IMG/VR virus record: IMGVR_UViG_3300006737_000120
Coordinates: 1-29,539 of that record
From: a virus
DNA: 29,539 nucleotides
Reading direction: 5' to 3' (one strand)
Positions 17,401 to 25,193 of this stretch are shown one piece after another; within the stretch, counting starts at the first letter, position 1, and the number at the start of each line of letters is the position of its first letter. The notes under the pieces were generated by a model that was given only the letters and a program-made list of their open reading frames with translations, ran no database searches and was not told the origin of the DNA. Both the position numbers and the translations under genes were made by a program.

Positions 17401-18380
17401 CCTGTCGGAGTCCAACAACCGACATAATGTCCATTTGAACTTGCAGTGCTTGTTCTAAACTCAACATACCATTTTCCTGAATCGGGAGGCACTAACATGG
17501 TTGATCTATTCGCACCAGATTCCCATTTAAGACTACCCTCTGTTAATGTAGTTGTAATGTCTAATGGATTAAAAGTAGCAAAATTATTAGTCGGGCTGTC
17601 TGGCACGACATCGCTTGCGACTAGATTAGAAACTGCAAAATTGTGTCCTTCGCCAGATTGGTCATCGCCAATATTTGTTTGCGCTGTAGTGCCTTGACTT
17701 GTGGTGCCTGTGCCTGTGCCTTCAAAGGTTAAATGAAAACCATTATTGCCATAGCTACCATCATAGGCTTTTGGCACCCAGACCCCATCTTTTGTTTCTG
17801 CAAAGCTAGTGGGGTCTAAAGCAGTACCGTCAATAAAATTGATATCTGCCATATAGCCATCAAAAAACTGTCCACCATTTACCCAACGGCTAATGTAATG
17901 AACATTACTATTTGCATTTAGTCCTGTGTCGTAATCTTGTGAAAAACTAGACCTATTATCTGTTGAAAATGAAGTTATTTGAGTACCGTTGACATATAGT
18001 TTTGTTCTAGCATTTACATCTGCTTGGGTAGTGTCGTTTTCAACAACGATATGATACCACGCACCTACATCACGGAAGAGAGCAGTCGTGAGAAAAAGAT
18101 ATGTGCCGTTTGTGTCAAGCAATCTAATGGCATCAGTTGTTTCAAAAGAAAGCTCTACGCTTTCTGATCCACCAGTGCCGCCAGAAAAAATAGTTTGGAC
18201 AGACCCTAAATTTCCACGCTTTATCCACGAACTCCAAGTCCAAGTTTTTTGATTGCCAGCAACTTGAGTTCTACTTAAAACTGGACTATCACCATCCTCA
18301 AAACGCAGAGACTGATTTACATTAAAATCAAAAAATCCGGTGCTTACTTCACCTGCACCTGCTGCCTTAATAACACTCAT
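14469..18380 (-). CDS. giant tail fibre/adhesin with two LamG-SPRY units (1303 aa)
   Basis: Probable receptor- or glycan-binding tail protein. Residues about 20-220 form a concanavalin/LamG-like domain (SLRFEDGDSPVLS, WTWSSWIKR, WYHIVVEND, KLYVNG, FDGYMADINFIDG). Residues about 265-440 form a SPRY-like domain (GKWYVEFRT, VGCWTP, MLLDMDAHTVQFYVNG). The same pair repeats at about 515-715 and 745-925. The C terminus (about 960-1303) has three segments of the type P-x-WV-x-IK-(x)n-W: PDWVWIKG, PEFIYVKN and PAWVMIKR, ending in YLAFAEAPFKFANAR. It starts within the stop of the other fibre gene (TAATG). The domain duplication is direct from sequence; the ligand is unknown. Confidence 0.8.
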   Translation of the reverse strand: MSVIKAAGAGEVSTGFFDFNVNQSLRFEDGDSPVLSRTQVAGNQKTWTWSSWIKRGNLGSVQTIFSGGTGGSESVELSFETTDAIRLLDTNGTYLFLTTALFRDVGAWYHIVVENDTTQADVNARTKLYVNGTQITSFSTDNRSSFSQDYDTGLNANSNVHYISRWVNGGQFFDGYMADINFIDGTALDPTSFAETKDGVWVPKAYDGSYGNNGFHLTFEGTGTGTTSQGTTAQTNIGDDQSGEGHNFAVSNLVASDVVPDSPTNNFATFNPLDITTTLTEGSLKWESGANRSTMLVPPDSGKWYVEFRTSTASSNGHYVGCWTPTGLNHAVAEGYHDDANFGVLVDHECVTYLSNGTIRNNASSSAQSSLSTTNSLGDITGMLLDMDAHTVQFYVNGSAAGSAENLPNQTDPVGFFCSGHSDKSCTVNPGQDDSFAGTETTHTATSGDGGIGLFKYSQASNGKAWCTSNLPDVTIGPGQDNQANDFFDTILYTGNGNELAVGTGGMRRPLDTISIAQSLRFEKGDEPALSKNDFGTQTNTKKMTISVWVKRATLGRRDTIIFAKSGSSAFLHFDANDKIVWNAYNTGYTSFTSDREFKDVRTWYHILAQADSDGQTGANIHKVYINGNLISGTTSGSFVADDTATMLLRNGVTTYIGDDTDGSYHFDGYLAEMNVIDGSIVDPTAFGQVGANDDWIPIAYSGSYGNNGFRLTFADGSALGDDTSGNTNDFAVSGLAATDKVFDSPTQNFATFDPTRSSGTTLTYSEGNLKAERTSTHFAQAYSNVVITEGKFYAEFYLDVGNSGVGVIAGNTLPAANKYLGQDAYTYAYYFDGRKVNNNSYTSYGDSYTVAADGSSDIVGVMINADDGEISFTKNGTVQNSGVPAFSGVTGPFRFAIASEGGIGSGNCFHIANFGQDDSFNGLKTSGSAVAADGNGVGRFYDTPPTGFLALMDDNLPRKSDVIGPDWVWIKGRNNTTVHSLHDTLRGTQLLQSNAPDGQQDNANYLLSFDSQGFTVGDSSNVNQSTYSYVGWVWGAGGTPTADNSAANDAEPTAGSAKIDGSNQSGAFSGSPSIAIKKLSANTTSGFSIVRWTGTGSAGTIPHGLGATPEFIYVKNLDDDTKNWNLYPTVLGNNYLELNGTGSTFSGSTYFNNTAPTANVFSVGSAGSTNNSSDDFIAYVFAPIEGYSKFGSYIGNNDANGTFVYLGFRPAWVMIKRSGSGGWHMFDNKRSFDGDYFNAGNEIDVRIEAQDTGAENTSGPPHIDFVSNGFKLRTDFDNMNASGNTYIYLAFAEAPFKFANAR
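15546..18323 (-). repeat. internal tandem duplication of a LamG-SPRY unit in the fibre gene
   Basis: Matching landmarks recur with a constant offset of about 485-495 residues: QSLRFEDGD (23) and QSLRFEKGD (518); FDGYMADINFIDG (173) and FDGYLAEMNVIDG (667); GSYGNNGFHLTF (208) and GSYGNNGFRLTF (703); NFATFNP (266) and NFATFDP (749); GQDDSF (431) and GQDDSF (916). The copies have diverged, so this is an old duplication or a mosaic of related modules. Limits are approximate. Confidence 0.8.
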
Positions 18381-20686
18381 TAAGTCAAAGCCCCCGATGC
18401 AGATACGGCTATTGTATTAGCAGTACCACTGTCGGCACTGCAGAAGTAAGCAAGGTGATAAGTCCCAGCCGTAGACAAAGAAGTTAGCGCTGTAGCGTTG
18501 ATTGCTATATCAGCATGAGCAGAAACCGTGTGACCGCCCGTGTTAATTAAGAGTATATTTCCTGACTGTCCTTGATCACCATTTGTAAATGTTAATGTAA
18601 AGTCACCACTAGGAGTACATTTAAAATCATTACTTACAGATAAATCAAAACTACCATCGTTGTCTGTGGTCATGGTTCCGACTGCTCTACCTGCCACTGT
18701 GATGTCATCACCTACAGCCACATCACCTGTAACTGTTGCGCTGTCAATATAAGCATCCTTAAATCTGGCACCTGTTGTGCCTAAGTCTACATCGCTATCT
18801 GTCTGTGGTCCAAACACACCGTCTGATACAAATACCTGTTCAGCATTTGCAGCATAAAAATGTATTTCATCAGCAGTCTCAAAGTCAATCTTAGTCTGAT
18901 CGTCTTCACCTATTTTTAAATCTGTTGCTAGTACAGATGTTATAGCTGTTTGTGCAGCAGCCATTCTAGCAGCGGCTAATGTTCCAGAACCAATGTTACT
19001 CGCGTCAGTTGTATCTGTGGTTGCTGAAGCAGCTAATCCAAGATCGGATCTAACTTCTGAAGCAGATCGTCCTTCTACAGAGGTGCCATCAATACGTAAA
19101 AAGTCATCGTCTGCAACACCACTTGTAAATACAGCTACGTTGCCGTTGCTAATGCCTGTGTCTGCCGTTGATGATGAACCAAGTCCCATAGAGGTACGTG
19201 CAGTGGCACCTGTCTCAAGCACAAAATTTGAACCATCCCCAACAATAAAGCCACCATCTGTAACGGCAAGACCTGCTACATCTTGGAGTTGCGCATCAAG
19301 ACGTGCGTTAGCAACTGTACCAGAAAGCTGACTAGCATCAATTGTTTTGTTTGTAAGTGTGGCGGTTGAGGATGTTGATACTAATCTAGCATCACCACCA
19401 GTGCTAGGAAGGGTTAAAACATTACTAGCACTCTCTGAATGTGGTGCTGCTTTAATTTGCTGCCCGTGAGAATTATTTTCGCAGTTAAGTTGAAGCGTAC
19501 CTTGATTAGTGTTACCCTTAATAGTAACATGACCTGTGCCATTTGGTGCAAGTTCAATATCAGCATTTGATGTAGTCACGATATCTTGACCATTCATGTC
19601 CAAATCGCCACCAAGTTGCGGTGTACTATCATCTGCTACATTTGATATCGCTCCTGAAGCAGCTAATCCAGACACTATAGCACTACGTGTTATTTTCTTT
19701 AAACCACCACCAGAAGTATCTACGGCTATAAATACATCATCGTTTGCTACAGTTGATATTTCTGATAAACTTCCTACTGCTACAGAATTAAAGTTAGTAC
19801 CATCTGCAATAAGCAAATTGCCAGCAGTGTTAGTACCCATAGTTATATCATCACCAGAGACAGTCAAATCCCCTGTAATAACTACGTCCTGAGAAAATGT
19901 AACATCTCCGTCAGAGGCAATGGCTATGGCATCTGTATCTGATGTGTGACCTATATTAGTTCCGTTGATAACAATATTGTCAACAGTTAGCGTAGTTAGA
20001 GTGCCTACAGATGTTAGGTTAGGCATCGCTGTAATTTCATCATCTAAATAAGCAGCAAGAGTTTGCACTGTGGTTTGTGCCATAGTGCCACCATGATTCA
20101 TTACAATACCGTGTCCGTCAGATACAGCAGTTGTTCCTATGCTAGTATTACCATCTAAAATATTTAATTCTGTAGTGGTAACAGTTGCGCCATCTAATAT
20201 CTCTAACTCAGCTTCAGATATACCCGCACTACCAATTGTCAAAGTTCCAGATATGTCTACGTTACCATTTATGTCAATTGTTGTAGCTGCTATCTGTACT
20301 TCTGTATCTGCTACAATATCTAGTTGTCCGTCTGTGCTAGAGTTAATATATAATGCTGTGTCTCTAAATTGTAACTTTTCTGTAGTGGACATTAGTATGT
20401 CATCAGAAAACTCAAAGTAGTCTTCATCTTCCTTCCACGTCAACACACCATCACTAGTATTTGCATCAAATGTTATAGCAATGTCTGTGTCTGCACCTGT
20501 ACCAAACGTAATTGAGTTTGTCGCAAGCGCAGTGATAGGTCCACCCTCACCAGTAGTTCCATCGTGAGTATGTCCTGTGCTGGCTGCGAAAGCAGCAACT
20601 AGCTGGTCAAATTCATCATTGGTGTGTGCGGCGGTAATAGTATCGCCATCTGAATACGTGGATTGTCTTGTATAAGTTGCACCCAT
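18380..20686 (-). CDS. tail fibre protein with LNILDG repeats (768 aa)
   Basis: A beta-rich, Thr/Ser/Asp-rich fibre. The N terminus (MGATYTRQSTYSDGDTITAA, then DEFDQLVAAF and GHTHDG, residues 1-45) is the type that attaches fibres to a podovirus tail. Residues about 155-180 hold the ISEAELEILDG / TTELNILDG repeats common in phage fibres. The middle has repeating short beta segments (DVDISGTLTIG, DITMGTN, IGEDDQTKIDFETAD, DDITVAGR), and the last 90 residues make a Gly-rich beta domain (TLTFTNGDQGQSGNILLIN...YHLAYFCS). No peptidase or tailspike enzyme motif is seen. Its ATG overlaps the gp12-like stop, so it is translated together with the tail tube. Confidence 0.85.
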   Translation of the reverse strand: MGATYTRQSTYSDGDTITAAHTNDEFDQLVAAFAASTGHTHDGTTGEGGPITALATNSITFGTGADTDIAITFDANTSDGVLTWKEDEDYFEFSDDILMSTTEKLQFRDTALYINSSTDGQLDIVADTEVQIAATTIDINGNVDISGTLTIGSAGISEAELEILDGATVTTTELNILDGNTSIGTTAVSDGHGIVMNHGGTMAQTTVQTLAAYLDDEITAMPNLTSVGTLTTLTVDNIVINGTNIGHTSDTDAIAIASDGDVTFSQDVVITGDLTVSGDDITMGTNTAGNLLIADGTNFNSVAVGSLSEISTVANDDVFIAVDTSGGGLKKITRSAIVSGLAASGAISNVADDSTPQLGGDLDMNGQDIVTTSNADIELAPNGTGHVTIKGNTNQGTLQLNCENNSHGQQIKAAPHSESASNVLTLPSTGGDARLVSTSSTATLTNKTIDASQLSGTVANARLDAQLQDVAGLAVTDGGFIVGDGSNFVLETGATARTSMGLGSSSTADTGISNGNVAVFTSGVADDDFLRIDGTSVEGRSASEVRSDLGLAASATTDTTDASNIGSGTLAAARMAAAQTAITSVLATDLKIGEDDQTKIDFETADEIHFYAANAEQVFVSDGVFGPQTDSDVDLGTTGARFKDAYIDSATVTGDVAVGDDITVAGRAVGTMTTDNDGSFDLSVSNDFKCTPSGDFTLTFTNGDQGQSGNILLINTGGHTVSAHADIAINATALTSLSTAGTYHLAYFCSADSGTANTIAVSASGALT

Positions 20687-22398
20687 TATCTTCTAGCCCC
20701 TAATTGATATTCCATTTGAAATCCTTTTAATGAATATGGTGCTGTGCTTGTAGCCCCATCTTCTACTCGTAAAGCTACAGCAAAACCAGAACCTTCTACT
20801 GCTTTACGCACAATTGGTTGTGAAGGTCCACCGTATGATGTAGTTCCATACGTTGATGATCCGTATATACCACCAACATTTAAACTGTCTAATGGATACG
20901 CTGCTGGTCTAGATGATTGAGCAGATTCATAATCGTAACGAACAAACATGTCTGCATCTATCGTGGACTCAGGAGCGTAGTTAATATTAACTCGTTGCAT
21001 ATATTTTCTGACACCCGGATCTCCAAAAGTTATGTCAGGACTTCTATACTTAGCTAATATTAAAGCACCATCAAATGTGTTACCTTTGTCTTGCCTATAA
21101 ACAAATCCGTCAAATCCACCATGCACAGGTATTACTTCTCCATTTTCAACAACGCTATCTGTAGCTGAAGGTTTAATACCTTTTAACTCAGCAAACTCAA
21201 AGCCTGTACTTTTCATAACACATATTACACCTTTAGTCGCTGCTTCCGTGCTATCCTTGCTAAAGAATATTCTATATTGTGTTTTGTCAGGTATAACTAA
21301 TGAGTCAAAATTATCTGCATCTTCTAAGTTTTCTCTGAAGATAGACTGCACGGCACCACTAATAGTGCCAAGTTCAACGTCACCAATTCTTGCAGTACCA
21401 GCAATTGTTCTCAAACCATCTGGCCCTAAGAATATTAAGTCACCCGCAAATTCTTGTATAGTAAATCCGTTGATGCAGCCAATGTCACGAGTAACCGCTG
21501 TAACCGCAAAGTCTGAACTAGAAGTTCCAGACAATTTAAATATTCTATTTTCACAAAATACAAACAAGTCATCGCGAAAAACTTTAAGACCAGTAATAGT
21601 GTCGTCAACTTTTAGACTACCTGCACCGCTACCAGAATTAAAACCGTCTTCATTAAACGGCTCACTAAAAACTATTTCTTGTGGGGTGCTTGATTTACCA
21701 GCATAGAACATGTGGTTTTTAAAAGAAGCCACAAATTTAGAACCAGCCACACTGCTATCACTTACATCTGTTGCAGATAAAGAAGCGTTAAATACTGTAG
21801 GTGCATTAACCTGATCAACAACTACAATTTTATCAGTTCCGTCAAAGTTAAATCTTTCAAACTGATATTTTAAAGCTCCTGTTCTACCATTGTCCCTAGT
21901 AGTCCAAGACTCCGATACCACATCTGTAGTGGCATGATTTGCTGCTGTGGTGCTACTTGCTGCTCTAGTCACGCCCGTGAAAGATGTAGCAGACTTACCA
22001 GTGTAAGTAAAGATTTCAGAATTAATTTGTAGTGTACCGCTTGAACTAAAAGAAGTAGTATCTCCTACACTAATTGTGCCTGAACCAGTCATACCCGTAC
22101 CTGATTCTATTTTTAAAGATAGAGTAGTAGATGCAGAGCTATATATCAATCTACCTCTAGCTGCTAGTACAAAGTTATTAAATAGTGCAACCATAGTGAC
22201 GCTTTCAGTTGGATCTGCATCCTCTGGTACTTGTTGGTTTATGTGTTTTGTAAAACCATTTATTCTTCTGTAACCACCTTCAACGTCAGGCTCAAAGTTT
22301 GTAAGCTCTAGTGCTTGACCGGGTTCCATAATAAATGTAGAACGGTTTAATACTAGACCACCTTCACAGTTGAAAGCGAAAGGTACTATGTCTGCCAT
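20686..22398 (-). CDS. tail tubular protein B-like / DNA stabilisation protein (570 aa)
   Basis: Follows the gp11-like gene with a TAATG overlap, the same order as T7 tail tubular proteins A and B. The N terminus (NCEGGLVLNRSTFIMEPGQA and then LTNFEPDVEGGYRRINGF) is typical of the nozzle or P22 gp10-like stabilisation proteins. The body carries beta-propeller-like segments (FVASFKNHMFYAG, DDLFVFCENRIFKLSG, GDLIFLGPDGLRTIAG). A separate beta domain at about residues 91-162 (INSEIFTYTG, FTGVTR, TTAANHA) interrupts it and is also found in the 311-residue protein. The last part (PYSLKGFQMEYQLGARR) is also usual. It forms the lower tail tube or nozzle and closes the DNA channel. Confidence 0.85.
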   Translation of the reverse strand: MADIVPFAFNCEGGLVLNRSTFIMEPGQALELTNFEPDVEGGYRRINGFTKHINQQVPEDADPTESVTMVALFNNFVLAARGRLIYSSASTTLSLKIESGTGMTGSGTISVGDTTSFSSSGTLQINSEIFTYTGKSATSFTGVTRAASSTTAANHATTDVVSESWTTRDNGRTGALKYQFERFNFDGTDKIVVVDQVNAPTVFNASLSATDVSDSSVAGSKFVASFKNHMFYAGKSSTPQEIVFSEPFNEDGFNSGSGAGSLKVDDTITGLKVFRDDLFVFCENRIFKLSGTSSSDFAVTAVTRDIGCINGFTIQEFAGDLIFLGPDGLRTIAGTARIGDVELGTISGAVQSIFRENLEDADNFDSLVIPDKTQYRIFFSKDSTEAATKGVICVMKSTGFEFAELKGIKPSATDSVVENGEVIPVHGGFDGFVYRQDKGNTFDGALILAKYRSPDITFGDPGVRKYMQRVNINYAPESTIDADMFVRYDYESAQSSRPAAYPLDSLNVGGIYGSSTYGTTSYGGPSQPIVRKAVEGSGFAVALRVEDGATSTAPYSLKGFQMEYQLGARR

Positions 22399-23333
22399 TA
22401 TTCAGCCCTTACGTTTGTGGCACCTCGTGTATTACCAGTGTGTGGTATATAAGTTGAGCGTACATATTCAAATTTATTTACTAAGAGGGTTTGCATATTT
22501 TTGATGCCCTGTTCAAATCTAGCAAAGTTTATTCCGTACTGTTGTGCTTCTCCTCTGTACTGGTATACAAAAGCACAAGCACCGTCTACGATTACAGGTG
22601 CAAATCTATCAGGTATAGTTGTAGTGTCTCCGTGTGCTGACATATCACTGGGAAAGGTAAAAAAGTCATACTTTAATGTGTACGCTTTGTCGGGATATGG
22701 GTGCAGTAAATAATTATTGTCTAGCGTCCTAACAATAAAATCTGGTCTACTGCCTTCTTCAAATTGAGTTACGGTAGTTCCATCAGCATGTGCTGCAGCA
22801 GTGGTACTTTCAGCACCTCTGGTGCAACCAGTTATGTCATTGCCTAATATTCCTGTGTATGTTATTATTTCACTTCCTATGTGAACTTTACCTGTAGCAT
22901 CTAATCCCGTTGTAGATGTGAGAGTTAAAGTTGTCACACCTGCAGAGTGTGAGCCATTTAATGTTGTAGAGACAATATCATCTTCTTGCTCACTATATAA
23001 ATTAAGATATTCATTGTAGTCTAGTTTGCGTAAGCGACCGCCAACGATACCATTAGCTTGATCTTTTACAATTCTAAAAGTATTATAGTCTACTGTTTTT
23101 GCTGTAGTAGGTATGCTGTAACGAACTACCCCAGCAGTCAGCGTATCAGATTGACTAGAGTGATTAAATGGATAGTTAAATTCTCTTTGATTAATATATC
23201 TTATGGCTTCGTTAACTGCGTTTTTTGCTTGCGTCTGTATGCCGCGAGATGTAGCAAACGTAGAAGACGTTAACTCTACTTCATTTAAACGTGCCAGAAC
23301 TTTATTTGTTATTGTTAAAAATGATTCAGCCAT
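22398..23333 (-). CDS. tail tubular protein A-like head-tail connector (311 aa)
   Basis: Begins with a long helix domain (FLTITNKVLARLNEVEL, AVNEAIRYINQREFNYPFNH), then strands (GVVRYSIPTTAKTVDYNTFRIV), like T7 gp11 and related adaptors that sit between portal and nozzle. A beta insertion occurs at about residues 122-188 (SEIITYTG, ITGCTRGAES, AAAHADGT). The C-terminal part (YTLKYDFFTFPSDMSA, PDRFAPVIVDGACAFVYQYR, EFGI-like GINFARFEQGI) is the standard end of these adaptors. It is preceded by a 63-nt gap with a hairpin and followed by the gp12-like gene. Confidence 0.85.
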   Translation of the reverse strand: MAESFLTITNKVLARLNEVELTSSTFATSRGIQTQAKNAVNEAIRYINQREFNYPFNHSSQSDTLTAGVVRYSIPTTAKTVDYNTFRIVKDQANGIVGGRLRKLDYNEYLNLYSEQEDDIVSTTLNGSHSAGVTTLTLTSTTGLDATGKVHIGSEIITYTGILGNDITGCTRGAESTTAAAHADGTTVTQFEEGSRPDFIVRTLDNNYLLHPYPDKAYTLKYDFFTFPSDMSAHGDTTTIPDRFAPVIVDGACAFVYQYRGEAQQYGINFARFEQGIKNMQTLLVNKFEYVRSTYIPHTGNTRGATNVRAE

Positions 23334-23360
23334 GTGTTTGTTTCTCTTTAATCAGATGTA

Positions 23361-23390
23361 GTGAGGGGGCAAGTTGCCCTGCCCCTTCAC
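23361..23390 (-). promoter_or_regulatory. strong hairpin between capsid block and tail genes (attenuator or processing site)
   Basis: Arms GTGAGGGGGCA (23361-23371) and TGCCCCTTCAC (23380-23390) pair over 11 positions with one mismatch and an 8-nt loop. On the transcribed strand the hairpin is followed by ACATCTGATT, without a U run, so it is not a standard terminator. It lies just after the decoration-like gene and could limit read-through or set mRNA stability, raising capsid over tail proteins. Confidence 0.6.
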
Positions 23391-23396
23391 ATAAGA

Positions 23397-23891
23397 TTAC
23401 GCGAGTTGATCGCGGTCTACCTCTTGAGCAGTCATGTCGCCCGGATCGTCCACGTCCAAGCAGACAGCAAACATGCGGATCTTACCGCCTGTTGTTGTAC
23501 CTGTCATTGCTTGAATTTCAACGTCAATGGTATCAGAAGTGCCACCGATAAGAACAGGAGTTTGACCTGCCTTAAAAGCGTAATCACCTACTGATGCACC
23601 ATCAAAATCAAAACCGTCAACGAAGTTATCCAAGTCACCACCTGTGATACCGAAGTCAAAATCTGTATCGGTTGAAGTGCCTGTATGAGCAGACGTTACT
23701 TCAAAACCAGCACACATGATGAGGGTATTCGCAGGAATAGTCAAACCCGGAATAACATCGTTAGCAGCGAGGGCTGTACCCTTATCGCTTGCAGCAGTTG
23801 CAAAGTTTAACTCTGCTGAAAGCAAGTAAGGCTTACGACCACGTGCGTCATTGCCACGTGCTACGGAAGTAGTATTATCACCTAGAGCCAT
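23397..23891 (-). CDS. probable capsid decoration / head protein (164 aa)
   Basis: A 164-residue beta-rich acidic protein coded 14 nt after the major capsid gene, with the strongest Shine-Dalgarno of the region (AAGGGAGGA). It starts MALGDNTTSVARGNDARGRK and continues with short strands and Thr/Asp/Gly loops (DVIPGLTIPANTLIMCAGFE, SDTIDVEIQAMTGTT). No membrane segment. Immediate position after the capsid gene and likely high expression suggest a head decoration or major structural protein. This is inference by position; I recall similar unassigned structural proteins in marine podoviruses. It ends just before a strong hairpin. Confidence 0.65.
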   Translation of the reverse strand: MALGDNTTSVARGNDARGRKPYLLSAELNFATAASDKGTALAANDVIPGLTIPANTLIMCAGFEVTSAHTGTSTDTDFDFGITGGDLDNFVDGFDFDGASVGDYAFKAGQTPVLIGGTSDTIDVEIQAMTGTTTGGKIRMFAVCLDVDDPGDMTAQEVDRDQLA

Positions 23892-23905
23892 AACTCAATC
23901 CTCCC

Positions 23906-24964
23906 TTACACTAAGCAGAACCGGGCATTAACAAGAGCCTCTGGTCGGAGAATCTTGCGCCCATACAAATGCATACCACGAACAATATCAGCGAAGCTGT
24001 CAGGGTCACGATATGTCTCAGTCTTGTTGATTTGCTCTGCGGTAGCAACAGCAGATGAATGTCCACCAACAATCACACCGAAGTTAGAAGAGTTCGTGCC
24101 ACCTGTGGTAGCAGAGCCTGTTCCAATTTCTGGCAGGTTGTTTGAAACATACACTTGGAAGCCGTGCAGATTATTAACAACAAGTCCGTTACGAAGTCCA
24201 CCAGACTCACCGTAGTCTTGGTTCAGAAGTTTTGAATCTTCGTCCTTCAAGATCTCCAAGAAGACTGGGTTAACAACGAGCCAGCGGCCTTGCGTATCAA
24301 CATTTTGCTGGTCTAGCTTACGAGCCATACGAGCAATAATCATGGTTGGGTTAGCGTTACCTGAACCCGGCACTGCAGAAGCACCCGGTAGGCGTGGCTG
24401 AATACCAATACCATTATCTGCTGATCCACCAAAGTCATTGGCGTCAACTTGCATTTCAGCCAGCAGTTCGTTAGTCCCTGCTGTAGAAATTGCCTTTGAT
24501 CCATTCACAGTAGTATTTGCTGTGTCAGCAACACTGTGAAGAGATGATTGCTTAAAGCCGCACATATAGCCAAGAACATCTTGGTCAAACTGGTCGGCTA
24601 GGCGATACGCAGCACGGTCACTTGCCAGAGCTTGGAAGTTCACGTGTGAGTGCGCCTCTTCAATGTCATCAACCTTAAATGCAAAGTAGTTAGCTTTGTC
24701 AATTGTTAGGTTGAAATCTTCATCGTCAAGATCTTGCGGGGTAATAGTTGTACCACGCGCATACGCCTTAACGGTGATTTCGGGTTCCTTGATAATCTTA
24801 ACGGAATCTCCCATCTGTGCAATCTCACCAAAGTAGTCGTTATTGGTGATCGCTTCAGCAACAGCACTCTTGCGGAAAGCAAGTTGCACCTGTTTGCTGT
24901 AGATAATAGGGGAGAAATTACCGTTGGGAAGATTACCATATCCCGATGCGGTAGTAAATGCCAT
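23906..24964 (-). CDS. major capsid protein
   Basis: A 352-residue protein with the common marine podovirus capsid opening (MAFTTASGYGNLPNGNFSP), followed by YFGEIAQMGDSVKIIKEPEI, ATGT-like YARGTTITPQDLDDE, DKANYFAFKVDDIEEAHSHV, and a later WLVVNPVFLEILKDED and GFQVYVSNNLPEIG. These are patterns of HK97-fold capsid proteins. It lies after a scaffold-like gene, as usual, but with an oxygenase gene in between. It has its own promoter (25166-25193), a leader of about 195 nt and a good ribosome site (TTAGGAGAATTTGAA), which fits the most abundant virion protein. Confidence 0.9.
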   Translation of the reverse strand: MAFTTASGYGNLPNGNFSPIIYSKQVQLAFRKSAVAEAITNNDYFGEIAQMGDSVKIIKEPEITVKAYARGTTITPQDLDDEDFNLTIDKANYFAFKVDDIEEAHSHVNFQALASDRAAYRLADQFDQDVLGYMCGFKQSSLHSVADTANTTVNGSKAISTAGTNELLAEMQVDANDFGGSADNGIGIQPRLPGASAVPGSGNANPTMIIARMARKLDQQNVDTQGRWLVVNPVFLEILKDEDSKLLNQDYGESGGLRNGLVVNNLHGFQVYVSNNLPEIGTGSATTGGTNSSNFGVIVGGHSSAVATAEQINKTETYRDPDSFADIVRGMHLYGRKILRPEALVNARFCLV

Positions 24965-25165
24965 TTCAAATTCTCCTAATTAGCATTTTGACAGATGCAA
25001 ACTCACGAGACTTTTAGAGGCTGATTTACTTGGGTGCGTTCTATAATAAGGTGGCCGCCCTACTACACAACGGGCCTTGTCAATCAGGTAATCCGTAAGA
25101 CTTTGCGGTTTGCTAATAAAGTGTAACTAGGTGCGCAATAAAGTTACACTATCTTTGTGACTATA
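24965..25165 (-). promoter_or_regulatory. structured 5' leader of the capsid mRNA
   Basis: No gene is seen in this 200-nt stretch. Near the predicted 5' end of the transcript lies a 9-bp perfect inverted repeat (25120-25128 AGTGTAACT and 25142-25150 AGTTACACT, 13-nt loop), with AATAAAGT repeated directly within and beside it. Further on is a GC-rich possible hairpin (GCCC 25057-25060 with GGGC 25072-25075). The hairpin could stabilise the mRNA or be an operator. Confidence 0.55.
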
Positions 25166-25193
25166 GTTATACTGATAAATAACTATTTGTCAA
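25166..25193 (-). promoter_or_regulatory. sigma70-type promoter for the capsid/tail block
   Basis: On the minus strand TTGACA (25193-25188) is followed by 16 nt and TATAAC (25171-25166). The -35 box is a perfect consensus and lies inside the last codons of the oxygenase gene (Val-Asp-Lys-stop). Transcription would begin near 25159, giving the capsid gene a promoter that bypasses the scaffold and oxygenase genes. Confidence 0.75.

Noticed and set aside
21248-21706. A 152-codon plus-strand frame opposite the tail tubular B gene
   Set aside because: A shadow of a strongly supported gene with no independent start signal; similar plus-strand frames over the fibre and internal protein genes were left out for the same reason.
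25042-25047. TATAAT on the plus strand in the capsid leader
   Set aside because: No -35-like hexamer at suitable distance, and it would drive antisense transcription into the oxygenase gene.
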